Assembly: GCA_017545505.1 (NCBI GenBank)
Contig: JAFWNB010000005.1
Coordinates: 1-64,000, forward strand
Direction: 5' to 3'
Source of the DNA: Candidatus Saccharimonadota bacterium
GTDB taxonomy: Bacteria > Patescibacteriota > Saccharimonadia > Saccharimonadales > Saccharimonadaceae
DNA: 64,000 nucleotides
In this document: in pieces, positions 52,079-60,000 of the stretch
How the letters are laid out: every line of letters starts with the position of its first letter
Position numbering within the stretch: the first letter of the stretch is position 1
Notes under the pieces: generated by a model
What the model was told of the DNA's origin: nothing
Database searches by the model: none
Seen by the model: the letters and a program-made list of their open reading frames with translations, nothing else
Translations under genes and position numbers: made by a program

Positions 52079-53428
52079 ATGGAATATTATTCTGTAAAGT
52101 TGCCAAAAATATTATATCTTTCTCTTTTGGTGTTGCAGTACACGAAGCTTAATGGATATACAAATACAAACGATATGGCAAAGATGGCGAACTCAATAGC
52201 TAAAGGGCTTGTTCGCACGAGAAAAGATAAACAGGATTATAAATTTCTTGAAGATACTAATTATGGAGGATTACGCGGCAATTTCTCCACCCAAATGACT
52301 TTACGAGGAATGATAAAACGAGGCAGTCGGTACACTGCTTATTATGGGATAGGAGCAAACGATAGATTACTAAATGCAGTGGTAAAAGGCCAAATTATTC
52401 TTGATGACCCCACAAGCTTAGTCGCGCATACAAATGATAGAACATTGAAAAGAATTTTGGAACATGAATCCAAACTATTAACTCTTCGTGAGACGCAAGC
52501 CCACATTAAGCAATTTTTAGGAAAAAATCCCGGTCTTCCATTCGAACGCGACTCTCTGAATTTTCCTAAAATAGCAGTGGTAAGATCAAAATTTAGAAAT
52601 AGTTACTTCATGAGAGTTCTATTTAACCGCTTTACCGATTCTAGCAACTCTATAATAGAATATAACCTTTTGAACTATTGGCAGGGATCTAGTATTAGGA
52701 AGCATAATATGCATATTCTATTTGTTGTCCCAAAAATGAGTGATTCTGACGATAAAGACGATTACTGGCACAAAATAAAGGCAATAAGATTCGAAGATAT
52801 TATTGAACGAAAACCGCTATTTATATACTACGATACAAATCTAGATCAGTGTTTTGATTCAAATCACAATAAACTTGACTCTTTTGAGTTGGATTATGCG
52901 ATGGAAAACTTTTCGTTAGATAATGCAAATATTGGCCAGAGATTATCTTATGACTGGGAAGAGACTAGGTCCCAATTTAATAGTCAAGAAAATACTGTAG
53001 TGGGAGAAGTGAAGCCTACAGAGTTCTTTGTTTTCTTGGAGAACTTCCTAAAGTTCTCGTTCCAATTCAATATTGACGGCAAGACTGTTGCTTCCTTAGT
53101 TGAATCTGCGTCTGGCGGTCCAGATGTTATCTTGACTTTTACGGGCGGCACAAAGCAACCACTAGAGCTAGAACACGAGTGGTCTCATTATGTGCAACAT
53201 GGGCATCAAAACAATAAAGCATTTCAGGGAGCCTGGATTTATGCTAACGAAGATTGGAATTTTGATAGGATTAAAAGTATATTTTATCCAGAATACCTCA
53301 AAGGAAAAATAGTCCCTGAAGTCTTTTTGTTCACCGATAATGGAGTAAAAGCCGCTAGACGCGTAGATTGGTCCGTCAAAGAGCCATATGCTGAGCAAAT
53401 AGATATAAGTGAACTTAGTGACAACTAA
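52079..53428 (+). CDS. Probable restriction endonuclease or partner of the prophage methylases (unrecognised)
   Basis: 449 aa, no close family recognised. The N-terminal part (LSLLVLQYTKLNGYTNTNDM...; YRGNFS-like) is helical. Near residue 340, SGGPDVILTFTGGTKQPLELEHEW looks like a PD...ExE nuclease core with Glu instead of the final Lys, so a PD-(D/E)XK endonuclease is plausible. It faces two methyltransferase genes and overlaps the first by 14 bases at the 3' ends. TATAAT sits 7 bases before the ATG (leaderless type). Confidence 0.55.
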   Translation: MEYYSVKLPKILYLSLLVLQYTKLNGYTNTNDMAKMANSIAKGLVRTRKDKQDYKFLEDTNYGGLRGNFSTQMTLRGMIKRGSRYTAYYGIGANDRLLNAVVKGQIILDDPTSLVAHTNDRTLKRILEHESKLLTLRETQAHIKQFLGKNPGLPFERDSLNFPKIAVVRSKFRNSYFMRVLFNRFTDSSNSIIEYNLLNYWQGSSIRKHNMHILFVVPKMSDSDDKDDYWHKIKAIRFEDIIERKPLFIYYDTNLDQCFDSNHNKLDSFELDYAMENFSLDNANIGQRLSYDWEETRSQFNSQENTVVGEVKPTEFFVFLENFLKFSFQFNIDGKTVASLVESASGGPDVILTFTGGTKQPLELEHEWSHYVQHGHQNNKAFQGAWIYANEDWNFDRIKSIFYPEYLKGKIVPEVFLFTDNGVKAARRVDWSVKEPYAEQIDISELSDN

Positions 53429-54428
53429 TTACGATTTCATGAAGCGAGTCAGTCATTCCTCTGCCTTGCATAGAATGCTTATAAGCTTTTGAATGAATGT
53501 CTACGGAATCGTAGTGACACTTCAATATCTTTGTTAGCTTATCGATACCAATTAAGCCTTTATCGGAATAGCTTATAACTAGAGACGAGCCATTCTCTTT
53601 ACATAGTCTTGCGACTTTTTCAAACTCATCCCCTACTCGGTTTTTATAACAAAAGTTAGATTGGAATCTATCTTCACGATAAAGACCTTTGTATTTTAAC
53701 GCCGGAAAGTCGTACTTAACCATCGTCTCCAAAAGATGATAAAAGCGTGAATACTGGGCCTCAGAATATGGTGGGTCGAGGTAAACTACTTTCGCTTCTT
53801 TAGCCACGTCTTCAGATAATAGGTCGGAATAGTCTTCAGCCAAAACCACGTTCTCGTATGGAGTATTCGATACTTTTGCATTGGAAAACCACGAAACAAA
53901 CGAATCCTTTATGCTCAATTTTCTTAAGTTTTGGATTCTAGGATTATCTTTCGGCATGTACTGAGCAAAATGGCCAGCGCTCGATTGGCAGTATCCCATT
54001 GCATACATTAGCCCAGTCAAGATTAAGGCTTTACGAATTTCGTTTTCCTGAAGATCGGCAGCATGTCTTATTTTGTCGATATCGACACATTGTTCTTTAG
54101 AAAAATATGTATCAGAGTAGAATTTCTCAAACAGATTATATTTTGAATCTTTTTCTACGGAATTATAGACCTGAAGAGCTTCATCTTTAGTTAAACTTAC
54201 CCCATTATTTTCTATAAGAGCCACGCCTATATTTCTACTATATTCCTGAATATCATTGCATATAATCCTATGATTTGGTTTAAGAGCATAGCCAACCGAG
54301 TGAGTACCAGCCATAAGATCAATAATCGTGTCTCCGTCATTGCAGAGAGACTCGATAATTGGAATTACAAAATCTAATAGTTTAATCTTTGAACCCATGT
54401 ATCGCATGGTGTAAATTTTATCGCACAT
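53415..54428 (-). CDS. D12-class DNA adenine methyltransferase (FokI-type half)
   Basis: 337 aa from ATG 54428 (GGAG 8 bases upstream). MRYMGSKIKLLDFVIPII is the start block of D12/alpha-class N6-adenine methylases; DTIIDLMAGTHSVGYAL is the SAM motif and KVVYLDPPYSEAQYSRFYH holds the catalytic DPPY. The sequence after DPPY (YSRFYHLLETM) recalls M.FokI-type enzymes. It follows the other methylase by 10 bases, so both are expressed together. Confidence 0.9.
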   Translation of the reverse strand: MCDKIYTMRYMGSKIKLLDFVIPIIESLCNDGDTIIDLMAGTHSVGYALKPNHRIICNDIQEYSRNIGVALIENNGVSLTKDEALQVYNSVEKDSKYNLFEKFYSDTYFSKEQCVDIDKIRHAADLQENEIRKALILTGLMYAMGYCQSSAGHFAQYMPKDNPRIQNLRKLSIKDSFVSWFSNAKVSNTPYENVVLAEDYSDLLSEDVAKEAKVVYLDPPYSEAQYSRFYHLLETMVKYDFPALKYKGLYREDRFQSNFCYKNRVGDEFEKVARLCKENGSSLVISYSDKGLIGIDKLTKILKCHYDSVDIHSKAYKHSMQGRGMTDSLHEIVISCH

Positions 54429-54438
54429 TATCAGTCTC

Positions 54439-55674
54439 CTAAGGTTTTTCAAATATCAGTATCCAGTCAAATGTCATAATTCCGCTATATGAATTTCTGG
54501 CCGTGAGTAGTGAACGTGAATTTGGATCAAAATCGTCTTTGAATTTGCAAATAAACTTTAACCCTTGCTGCTCTAAGATTTTAATAAAATACTCATGTGT
54601 GGGGATTTGTTCCGTTCTAACCTTGGAATCGCTAATCTTTATGACAACATGTCCACCGCTTTTTAAAACTTTAACATAATTACTGAAGTCAATCTGAATA
54701 TCATTAAAATACTCCGCCACCACTTTAGCCATCTTCGGATTTGTACGTTTGAGGTTTGAAATCTGTTCTTGTAACTCTGGTATTTTAACGCTGCATTCAA
54801 TTTGTTCAAGGTCTTTTTTATAATAGCGTTCTGTGCCTATCAGGGTTTTATCAAGGTCTATATAATCCTTTTGGGAATTTATTAAGCCAAGCCACCCCAT
54901 TTCAATTTTCATCGTTTCTAGATAACGAATCGAGCTTATATATGGAGGATTGATGACAACAAGTGAAATATCGCCTATTTCTTTTGGTAGAACTTTTGAC
55001 GACTGATTATATAAAGTGATAGTCGACGAATTATTGGGTATTGTACCTATTTGCTTAATTCTCTTCTTCACTGCGTTGTTGTAAGATGACATTACGTGAA
55101 TCTGCCTTTTACCTTCAGCGTCAAGAGCTCGCAGTCTCTTACTATAGCCAGGAAATACATGACGTGGATCACAATTCGAAACATTCCTCATGAATGCAGA
55201 AAAAACCATCAGATAAAAATCGCGAATCGTTTGGTCATCTATCAATAAAATATGCTTTCGAATTCTCAGAAGGTCCTTTTTGACCTCTGGTCTGAACCAG
55301 TGGTCTATATTTACGCAATATGGATCTTCATAGTCGTCGTCACCGTCAGATTCAATATCCTCAAGTAAGCGTTTAAATGTTTTTTCGAGAACTTCAGTAT
55401 CGATAGGCGTAGTTTTTACCCTCGAAGCCATAATAGCTAACGGATTAACATCAAACCCGATAGCATTTCTGTTATTGAATTTAGCTTCAACTAACGAAGT
55501 GCCGGAACCACAAAACGTGTCCAGAATAGTGTCACCCTCATTAGTAAAAGTTTTAATAGCAAAAGCAGGAATGGCTGGAATAAACTTGCCGAAATATCTA
55601 TGAAATGAGTGTATGTCATTCCTGACATTGCTCTTCTCTTCATCAAGTAATTTTTTGTATTCCTCCGCAACCAT
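54439..55674 (-). CDS. DNA methyltransferase, N4-cytosine/N6-adenine type
   Basis: 411 aa. SAM motif GDTILDTFCGSGTSLVEA near residue 50 precedes the catalytic INPPYISSIRYLE near residue 235, with HVVIKISDSKV near the end. The opening NDIHSFHRYFGKFIPAIPAF is typical of a group of putative DNA methylases in two-methylase systems. A pair of different methylases suits a type II or IIS target with an asymmetric sequence, one enzyme per strand. TATAAT at 55681-55686 is 6 bases before the ATG (leaderless type). Confidence 0.88.
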   Translation of the reverse strand: MVAEEYKKLLDEEKSNVRNDIHSFHRYFGKFIPAIPAFAIKTFTNEGDTILDTFCGSGTSLVEAKFNNRNAIGFDVNPLAIMASRVKTTPIDTEVLEKTFKRLLEDIESDGDDDYEDPYCVNIDHWFRPEVKKDLLRIRKHILLIDDQTIRDFYLMVFSAFMRNVSNCDPRHVFPGYSKRLRALDAEGKRQIHVMSSYNNAVKKRIKQIGTIPNNSSTITLYNQSSKVLPKEIGDISLVVINPPYISSIRYLETMKIEMGWLGLINSQKDYIDLDKTLIGTERYYKKDLEQIECSVKIPELQEQISNLKRTNPKMAKVVAEYFNDIQIDFSNYVKVLKSGGHVVIKISDSKVRTEQIPTHEYFIKILEQQGLKFICKFKDDFDPNSRSLLTARNSYSGIMTFDWILIFEKP

Positions 55675-55780
55675 GCCTTTATTATACCATAAAACCGAGA
55701 TATATGTTCGCTCTCTTATAAAAAACGCCGACTATCGGATATGGGCAAAATATGTTATAATACATAAAAGGATTTGCGAT

Positions 55781-56764
55781 ATGGATGAAAAATCACAAAA
55801 TAATTATACTCTATCGGATGAGCGCAAACATGCAGTTCGTCAGGAGAAAAATTACTATATTCCAATACTGAAGATATTAAAGGATCACGGTGGTGAAGTG
55901 TCTTCGTATGATGAATTAACGGAGTTGCTGCCCGAATACACAGACTTCACATCGGACGAATTAAATTATTCTGAGGTCACCGATAAAGGTAATGTTAACC
56001 ACTATCACTGGTTTGGCCGAAATCTTGCCACAAGAGACCTGCAAATTGCTGGCCTAGTAGAGCATGATCGCGGAAAAGATATAAAGTTGACATCTAAGGG
56101 CCAGAATATCGACATTGATAAACTCGATATCGAGAGAGATATCCTCGACATTATTAGGCCAATAAAAAATAAAGAAAATCAACGTCGAAAGATGGAAAAG
56201 GTTAAGGCTCAATCGTCAAAAGATGGCCTGATGATAAGTGATTCTGATTTAGACTCTTCAAACACTTCCGTTTATGCCGACGATACATGGAAAGAAATTA
56301 TTCTTGATAGGGTATATGGACTGAGTCCAAAAGAATTCGAAAGTTTTTGTCGAGGCCTCCTACGCAAAATGGGATTCGAACTCGATACGATTAAAGGTAT
56401 TGCATACTCGGGCGATTTTGGTATTGATGGTTTTGGATATCTACTAGATAGCGGCAGTCTTCGCACGACTCGTGTCTGTATTCAGTGTAAATCGTACAAC
56501 AGTAACCACGCAGTCAGTGTTGATGAAATTAATAGTCTTCGTGGCGCCATAGATACTAATCGTGCCGATTACGGAATTATGATGACAACCTCGTATTTTT
56601 CAGATCAAGCCATAAAAGCAGCTCGTTCCGGAAGTTCCAATATAACGCTCATAAATGGTCAGGAATTAACTGAACTCATGTCCAAATATGAATATAAAGT
56701 TTATCCTGCAACTGTTTATCGTGTAGACGAAAGCTATTTTGATTCTGCTGAATCAAGAGAATAA
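55781..56764 (+). CDS. Mrr-like restriction endonuclease
   Basis: 327 aa from ATG 55781 (AAAGGA about 8 bases upstream); the longer frame would run into the methylase gene. N-terminal Mrr_N winged-helix domain (YYIPILKILKDHGGEVSSYD, NHYHWFGRNLATRDL, GLVEHDR). C-terminal Mrr catalytic domain: LSPKEFESFCRGLLRKMGFE, GDFGIDGFGYL (Asp), RVCIQCKSYN (Gln-x-Lys). Mrr cuts methylated DNA; with two methylases beside it, it may instead be the cognate nuclease, or guard against foreign methylation. TATAAT lies at 55756-55761. Confidence 0.9.
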   Translation: MDEKSQNNYTLSDERKHAVRQEKNYYIPILKILKDHGGEVSSYDELTELLPEYTDFTSDELNYSEVTDKGNVNHYHWFGRNLATRDLQIAGLVEHDRGKDIKLTSKGQNIDIDKLDIERDILDIIRPIKNKENQRRKMEKVKAQSSKDGLMISDSDLDSSNTSVYADDTWKEIILDRVYGLSPKEFESFCRGLLRKMGFELDTIKGIAYSGDFGIDGFGYLLDSGSLRTTRVCIQCKSYNSNHAVSVDEINSLRGAIDTNRADYGIMMTTSYFSDQAIKAARSGSSNITLINGQELTELMSKYEYKVYPATVYRVDESYFDSAESRE

Positions 56765-56912
56765 AATAATCCCCACATCACACCTCTACATCTAACCCAG
56801 AACGGACTTGAAGTGGGTTATTCGTAGAGGCGTGGTGCCGGGAGCCGAACGACAGCACCTAGAACGCTCGGCAATTCAAGATCGCTACCTCCAAGCGACC
56901 TTGACCTTATGT

Positions 56913-57419
56913 TTACTTCGTTTTTGTTTTATTCGAATCCTCATGGTTGCGTTTCTCCTCGAGATAATCAAAACGGCTATCTTTGGCTACAGGGTTAAAA
57001 GTCAAATAAGAGATTAAGATTTCCATCATCGCTTTACGGTCTGGCGACGGAGAGATGAGCCACTCTCCATGCTTAAAGACAGCGACTGGCTCAATTTTCT
57101 CTACAGGATCGATAATGTGCAGTTCCGTAATTCGATCCCCTCGAATACCGTCTTTTCTTGGCTCATCTCGCACTTGAGCCAAGAATGTTAGAAAATTAAT
57201 CTCTCCAAAAATCCAGTCGTCAGGCATTCTCAATGAATGTTCGATATGGATTTTGAGATCACGCTTTACGGTGTGAGTGTCAATCTCTACCGAATCTTTC
57301 CCACTAATCTTCATCTTTGGCCCAGTCCCAATCGAAATATGATCATCCCCCACCCGAAACTCCTTAGTTTCGAACGCGTCCACGCTAGGCTTTAAATCTT
57401 TATTGCTCCGTTCTTTCAT
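56913..57419 (-). CDS. Unknown prophage protein behind the 33-bp motif
   Basis: 168 aa, with AAGGAG 6 bases before the ATG. Mostly beta with many charged residues (EFRVGDDHISIGTGPKMKIS; SVEIDTHTVKRDLKIHIEHS), ending in a Lys-rich tail (EEKRNHEDSNKTKTK). No family recognised. The 33-bp motif copy 2 lies 28 bases upstream, so it is probably controlled with the 99-aa gene. Confidence 0.6.
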   Translation of the reverse strand: MKERSNKDLKPSVDAFETKEFRVGDDHISIGTGPKMKISGKDSVEIDTHTVKRDLKIHIEHSLRMPDDWIFGEINFLTFLAQVRDEPRKDGIRGDRITELHIIDPVEKIEPVAVFKHGEWLISPSPDRKAMMEILISYLTFNPVAKDSRFDYLEEKRNHEDSNKTKTK

Positions 57420-57446
57420 AAAAGCTCCTTATCTTAAATGTTTTAT

Positions 57447-57479
57447 GTATTTAACCTTAACTTAAGATTATTGCAAGTC
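57447..57479 (-). promoter_or_regulatory. Copy 2 of the shared 33-bp promoter motif
   Basis: Minus strand GACTTGCAATAATCTTAA... ending TAAGGTTAAATAC. Same length and same conserved ends as at 18514-18546. It precedes the gene at 56913-57419. Confidence 0.7.
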
Positions 57480-57488
57480 TTTCTTCAA

Positions 57489-57788
57489 TTAGAGGTCGAT
57501 ACTGCAAACCGTAGCCAGACCGAACTTCCGGCCCAAGTCTTCCCACATACCGTCCGGGTAGTCTTGTTGTAAAATATGCCAGACAGGATAGTTGTATTCG
57601 AGTACAATCTTCGCAACGTCTTTCGGATCAACCATCAAATGGCAAAAATAACCAGCTGTAGTTTCTCCCTCGATCAAAATTGGATCGCCCTCTTCGGTTT
57701 TAGCAATTTCTTCTAATCGCTCATATTCAGCCATAATAGCCTCATTGATTAACTTTACTGCCTCGTGAAGTTTATCTTCTTTTGACAT
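57489..57788 (-). CDS. Conserved mobile-element protein, paralogue of the gene at 18570-18869
   Basis: 99 aa, acidic. GGAGAG lies 5-6 bases before the ATG. Matches the protein of the tRNA-Gln element along its whole length (KLxNEAIxAExxRLExIA; DPILIEGET; LMVDP; MWEDLGRKFGLATVCSIDL). Family unknown to me. Preceded by a 35-aa gene behind motif copy 3. Confidence 0.7.
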   Translation of the reverse strand: MSKEDKLHEAVKLINEAIMAEYERLEEIAKTEEGDPILIEGETTAGYFCHLMVDPKDVAKIVLEYNYPVWHILQQDYPDGMWEDLGRKFGLATVCSIDL

Positions 57789-57797
57789 ATTTCTCTC

Positions 57798-57905
57798 CTA
57801 AACTTCCACCTCTTCGCTTGCGAGAGCCTCAAAGAACTCATCGCAAGCCCTGATATCTAACGGATCCGGAAGTGGATTATCTGATTGATTAACATCTATT
57901 TTCAT
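57798..57905 (-). CDS. Possible 35-aa peptide gene
   Basis: ATG 57905 to TAG 57800-57798, acidic (ends FEALASEEVEV). It ends 9 bases before the 99-aa gene starts and begins 9 bases after motif copy 3. No clear Shine-Dalgarno sequence, so translation is uncertain. Confidence 0.4.
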   Translation of the reverse strand: MKIDVNQSDNPLPDPLDIRACDEFFEALASEEVEV

Positions 57906-57913
57906 AGGTGTTT

Positions 57914-57946
57914 GTATTTAACCTTACTTTGAGATTTTTACAAGTC
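57914..57946 (-). promoter_or_regulatory. Copy 3 of the shared 33-bp promoter motif
   Basis: Minus strand GACTTGTAAAAATCTCAA... ending TAAGGTTAAATAC. It overlaps the last codons of the holin gene and drives the 35-aa and 99-aa genes. Confidence 0.7.
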
Positions 57947-58159
57947 ATTTTCGGTGTTTTCTTTTCGGTCATAAATTACCTTAGAAATGCCGAAAATAGC
58001 GCCTAGAAACAGCTCTACAGCCGAGAGAGTAGTCAGTATGGCTTCGGTAGGTAAATTCCAATGCCAGGCCTCGGCTAGTGTCGAGAAAAAGACCCCGAGA
58101 GCTGGCAAAAAGACTGCAATAAGCCAACGAAGAACTTCATAAACCTTATCTGGTAACAT
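57938..58159 (-). CDS. Phage holin
   Basis: 73 aa from ATG 58159, overlapping the last base of the endolysin stop; GAGGGT lies 5-6 bases upstream. Two membrane segments (VLRWLIAVFLPALGVFFSTL and ILTTLSAVELFLGAIFGIS), short turn with a Trp, charged C-terminus (YDRKENTENDL). This is the usual class II holin pattern of Gram-positive phages. It forms the membrane lesion that releases the endolysin. Confidence 0.85.
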   Translation of the reverse strand: MLPDKVYEVLRWLIAVFLPALGVFFSTLAEAWHWNLPTEAILTTLSAVELFLGAIFGISKVIYDRKENTENDL

Positions 58160-59106
58160 TATTTTACCCTCACTCTCTGACCTGGCCAAATCTTATTTGG
58201 ATCAGGAATGCCGGAAAGTCTTGCGATTTCCTGATAAGTAGTACCGTAACGTTGAGCGATGGCCCAAAGCGTATCGCCAGATTTAACAGTATACCAGACT
58301 TCGCCAGAGCCATTAGAACCAGAAGAACCAGCGAGTCGTTGGTTTACGATACTCTGGACGGCACCATAATCATAGCCAGCCGCAGCCAAACGGTTTTTAC
58401 GCTCTTGACCATTTCCCCAATCGCCACGAATAACTTCGGTAGCTAAATCCTCGTTAGATTTTCTAGCTGGAGCCGGAGTGGGCGTTGGCGACGGAGTTGG
58501 ACTACCAGACGGATTTGCATATTTATCCCAAGCAGTCGCGTCGCCCATGAAAACATCACGATCAAGACGACCACCGGAGCTGGTATATTGCCAAAGAGCA
58601 TAAAATGGCCAAGGTTTAACATCCCATCTAAAGTCTGGAATATCCCAGCTATCGCGATTATCTGGCCACCCGGCAACCCAAAGTCCATAATCTCCGGCGA
58701 CAACCTTAGACCAATCGGCAACTTTAATGACGCTGGCGCTCATATAAACAAGCGGCTTTACGCCAGTCAATTCTTTAACGCGGTTCAGGAACCTCAAGCA
58801 CCATGATGCGTGCTCATGATAGCGACCATTTTGAGTTTTCTCCCAGTCAAGAATAAGGATAGCTTCACCAATATAACCTTTAATGTTGCGAACGAAGAAG
58901 TCAGCTTCAGCCACCGGATCGCCGCCCGAAGCGTAGTGGTAAACACCAAGCTTCAAACCAAGCCTTTTAGCTATCTGATAATGTCTATCACAACTCGGAT
59001 CGACAAAAGTCGTACCCTGAGTTGCTTTACAGATTACAAATTGTGCGCCCGTTGAGGCGATATCGAGATTCGCTTGCCAATGCGAAATGTCAATTCCTTT
59101 AAGCAT
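58159..59106 (-). CDS. Phage endolysin: GH25 muramidase, Cpl-7 domain, LysM
   Basis: 315 aa. Residues 1-200: GH25 (LKGIDISHWQANLD with the catalytic Asp, AILILDWEKTQ, VYMSASVIK, WVAGWPDN, FYALWQYTSSG). A Pro/Ser/Thr linker (SPTPSPTPTPAP) leads to one Cpl-7 repeat (DLATEVIRGDWGNGQERKNR), then after a Ser/Gly linker LysM (WYTVKSGDTLWAIAQRYGTT...WPGQRVRVK). No signal peptide, so it relies on the holin. The enzyme cuts the glycan of peptidoglycan, implying that the phage leaves a cell with a Gram-positive-like wall. Confidence 0.95.
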   Translation of the reverse strand: MLKGIDISHWQANLDIASTGAQFVICKATQGTTFVDPSCDRHYQIAKRLGLKLGVYHYASGGDPVAEADFFVRNIKGYIGEAILILDWEKTQNGRYHEHASWCLRFLNRVKELTGVKPLVYMSASVIKVADWSKVVAGDYGLWVAGWPDNRDSWDIPDFRWDVKPWPFYALWQYTSSGGRLDRDVFMGDATAWDKYANPSGSPTPSPTPTPAPARKSNEDLATEVIRGDWGNGQERKNRLAAAGYDYGAVQSIVNQRLAGSSGSNGSGEVWYTVKSGDTLWAIAQRYGTTYQEIARLSGIPDPNKIWPGQRVRVK

Positions 59107-59127
59107 ATTGCTACTCCTATACGGCAG

Positions 59128-59379
59128 TCATTTGCCTAGAATATCTGCGAGAACATATGCGATAAGAGATGTAATAACAAAAGTGAGAATCGTAGAGAGT
59201 AAAGTTCGCACGGTTTGCGAGTGCTTTACTTCTTTCTTAAACTCCTCAAGCTCTCGCCTAGTAACGCGATCCTCGCTTAAGGAATCGAACTTATTGTTGA
59301 TTTGCGCCACGGTCTCAATAATAGTATCTACCTTGGTTTCAAGTTTTGCGACTTTCACTTCGATATTTTCTTCTGTCAT
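59128..59379 (-). CDS. XhlA-like phage membrane protein
   Basis: 83 aa from ATG 59379 with GGAG 5-6 bases upstream. N-terminal coiled coil (KVAKLETKVDTIIETVAQIN) followed by one C-terminal membrane helix (LLSTILTFVITSLIAYVLA). This is the architecture of hemolysin XhlA of PBSX-type prophages, which works with holin and endolysin in lysis. First gene of the minus-strand lysis operon. Confidence 0.8.
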   Translation of the reverse strand: MTEENIEVKVAKLETKVDTIIETVAQINNKFDSLSEDRVTRRELEEFKKEVKHSQTVRTLLSTILTFVITSLIAYVLADILGK

Positions 59380-59401
59380 AGTGTCTCCAGAGATGACCAA
59401 T

Positions 59402-59482
59402 TTGCAATAAAAAATCGGTGTTAGAACACCGCAACTTTATTGCAATAAGAGTGCCTATAACTTATTGCTAATGCTTATTATA
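59402..59482 (-). promoter_or_regulatory. Promoter and structured leader of the lysis operon
   Basis: Minus strand TATAAT (59482-59477). The leader can form GCAATAAG/CTTATTGC (59442-59468), or a 10-bp stem TTGCAATAAA/TTTATTGCAA (59402-59445) enclosing the terminator CGGTGTT/AACACCG (59416-59431) with ATTTTTT. The first and second stems share bases and exclude each other. Plus-strand TATAAT at 59504-59509 serves the packaging genes. Confidence 0.55.
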
Positions 59483-59571
59483 CCATAAAAGGCACAAATA
59501 TGGTATAATATAACCATAAATTAGTTGCGATAAGTCGAAGGACTTGTCGCTTTTTTAATGGAGAAAATCCT

Positions 59572-60000
59572 ATGAATAATCTAAAAATAAAAGAGCTCGA
59601 ATCGATTACGACTACTAGAGTCATACTCGATGAACTCAAGGAGTCTTACAGTGGTTCATATATTGTGGACTTCCCGTATAGGCTGGCGGTCGCGGCCTGC
59701 CAGACGACGCTTTGCAGGCTCTTAATCGAGAAAAATCTCAATAAAATATTTTGGCCTCGTGTCAGAGGAAATCGAATATTTCTATTCTATCTACCAAAGA
59801 AGAAAGTCGCTGCCGAAGTCGGAGTTATTACCGACGAAAGTAAAGGTAATTTGAGAAAACGGCTAAAGGTTGAGCTTATAGGCTATAAAGGCGCGGCTCT
59901 GCCGGAAACTTTTGCGGATTTAATTGAGGCCATTGACCGTCCAAAACATTTTACGAATAAAAGGAGAAAATATGGAATACAGAAATATTCTAGAGCTTAA
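59572..60000 (+). CDS. Unknown prophage protein, first of the packaging operon
   Basis: 142 aa. Basic in the second half (KKKVAAEVGVITDESKGNLR; ending RPKHFTNKRRKYGIQKYSRA). No family recognised. GGAG lies about 10 bases before the ATG. Its end overlaps the start of the ParB-methylase gene by 29 bases. Small size and position suggest a DNA-binding protein of the packaging or late-regulation kind (inference). Confidence 0.55.
   Translation: MNNLKIKELESITTTRVILDELKESYSGSYIVDFPYRLAVAACQTTLCRLLIEKNLNKIFWPRVRGNRIFLFYLPKKKVAAEVGVITDESKGNLRKRLKVELIGYKGAALPETFADLIEAIDRPKHFTNKRRKYGIQKYSRA

Noticed and set aside
56808-57017. Plus-strand 69-aa frame and possible tRNA remnant at 56830-56900
   Set aside because: The strand opposite ends in GGCACCA like a tRNA, and small stems exist, but no proper T-arm (TTCGA with 5-bp stem) or anticodon arm can be formed, so neither tRNA nor coding is supported.
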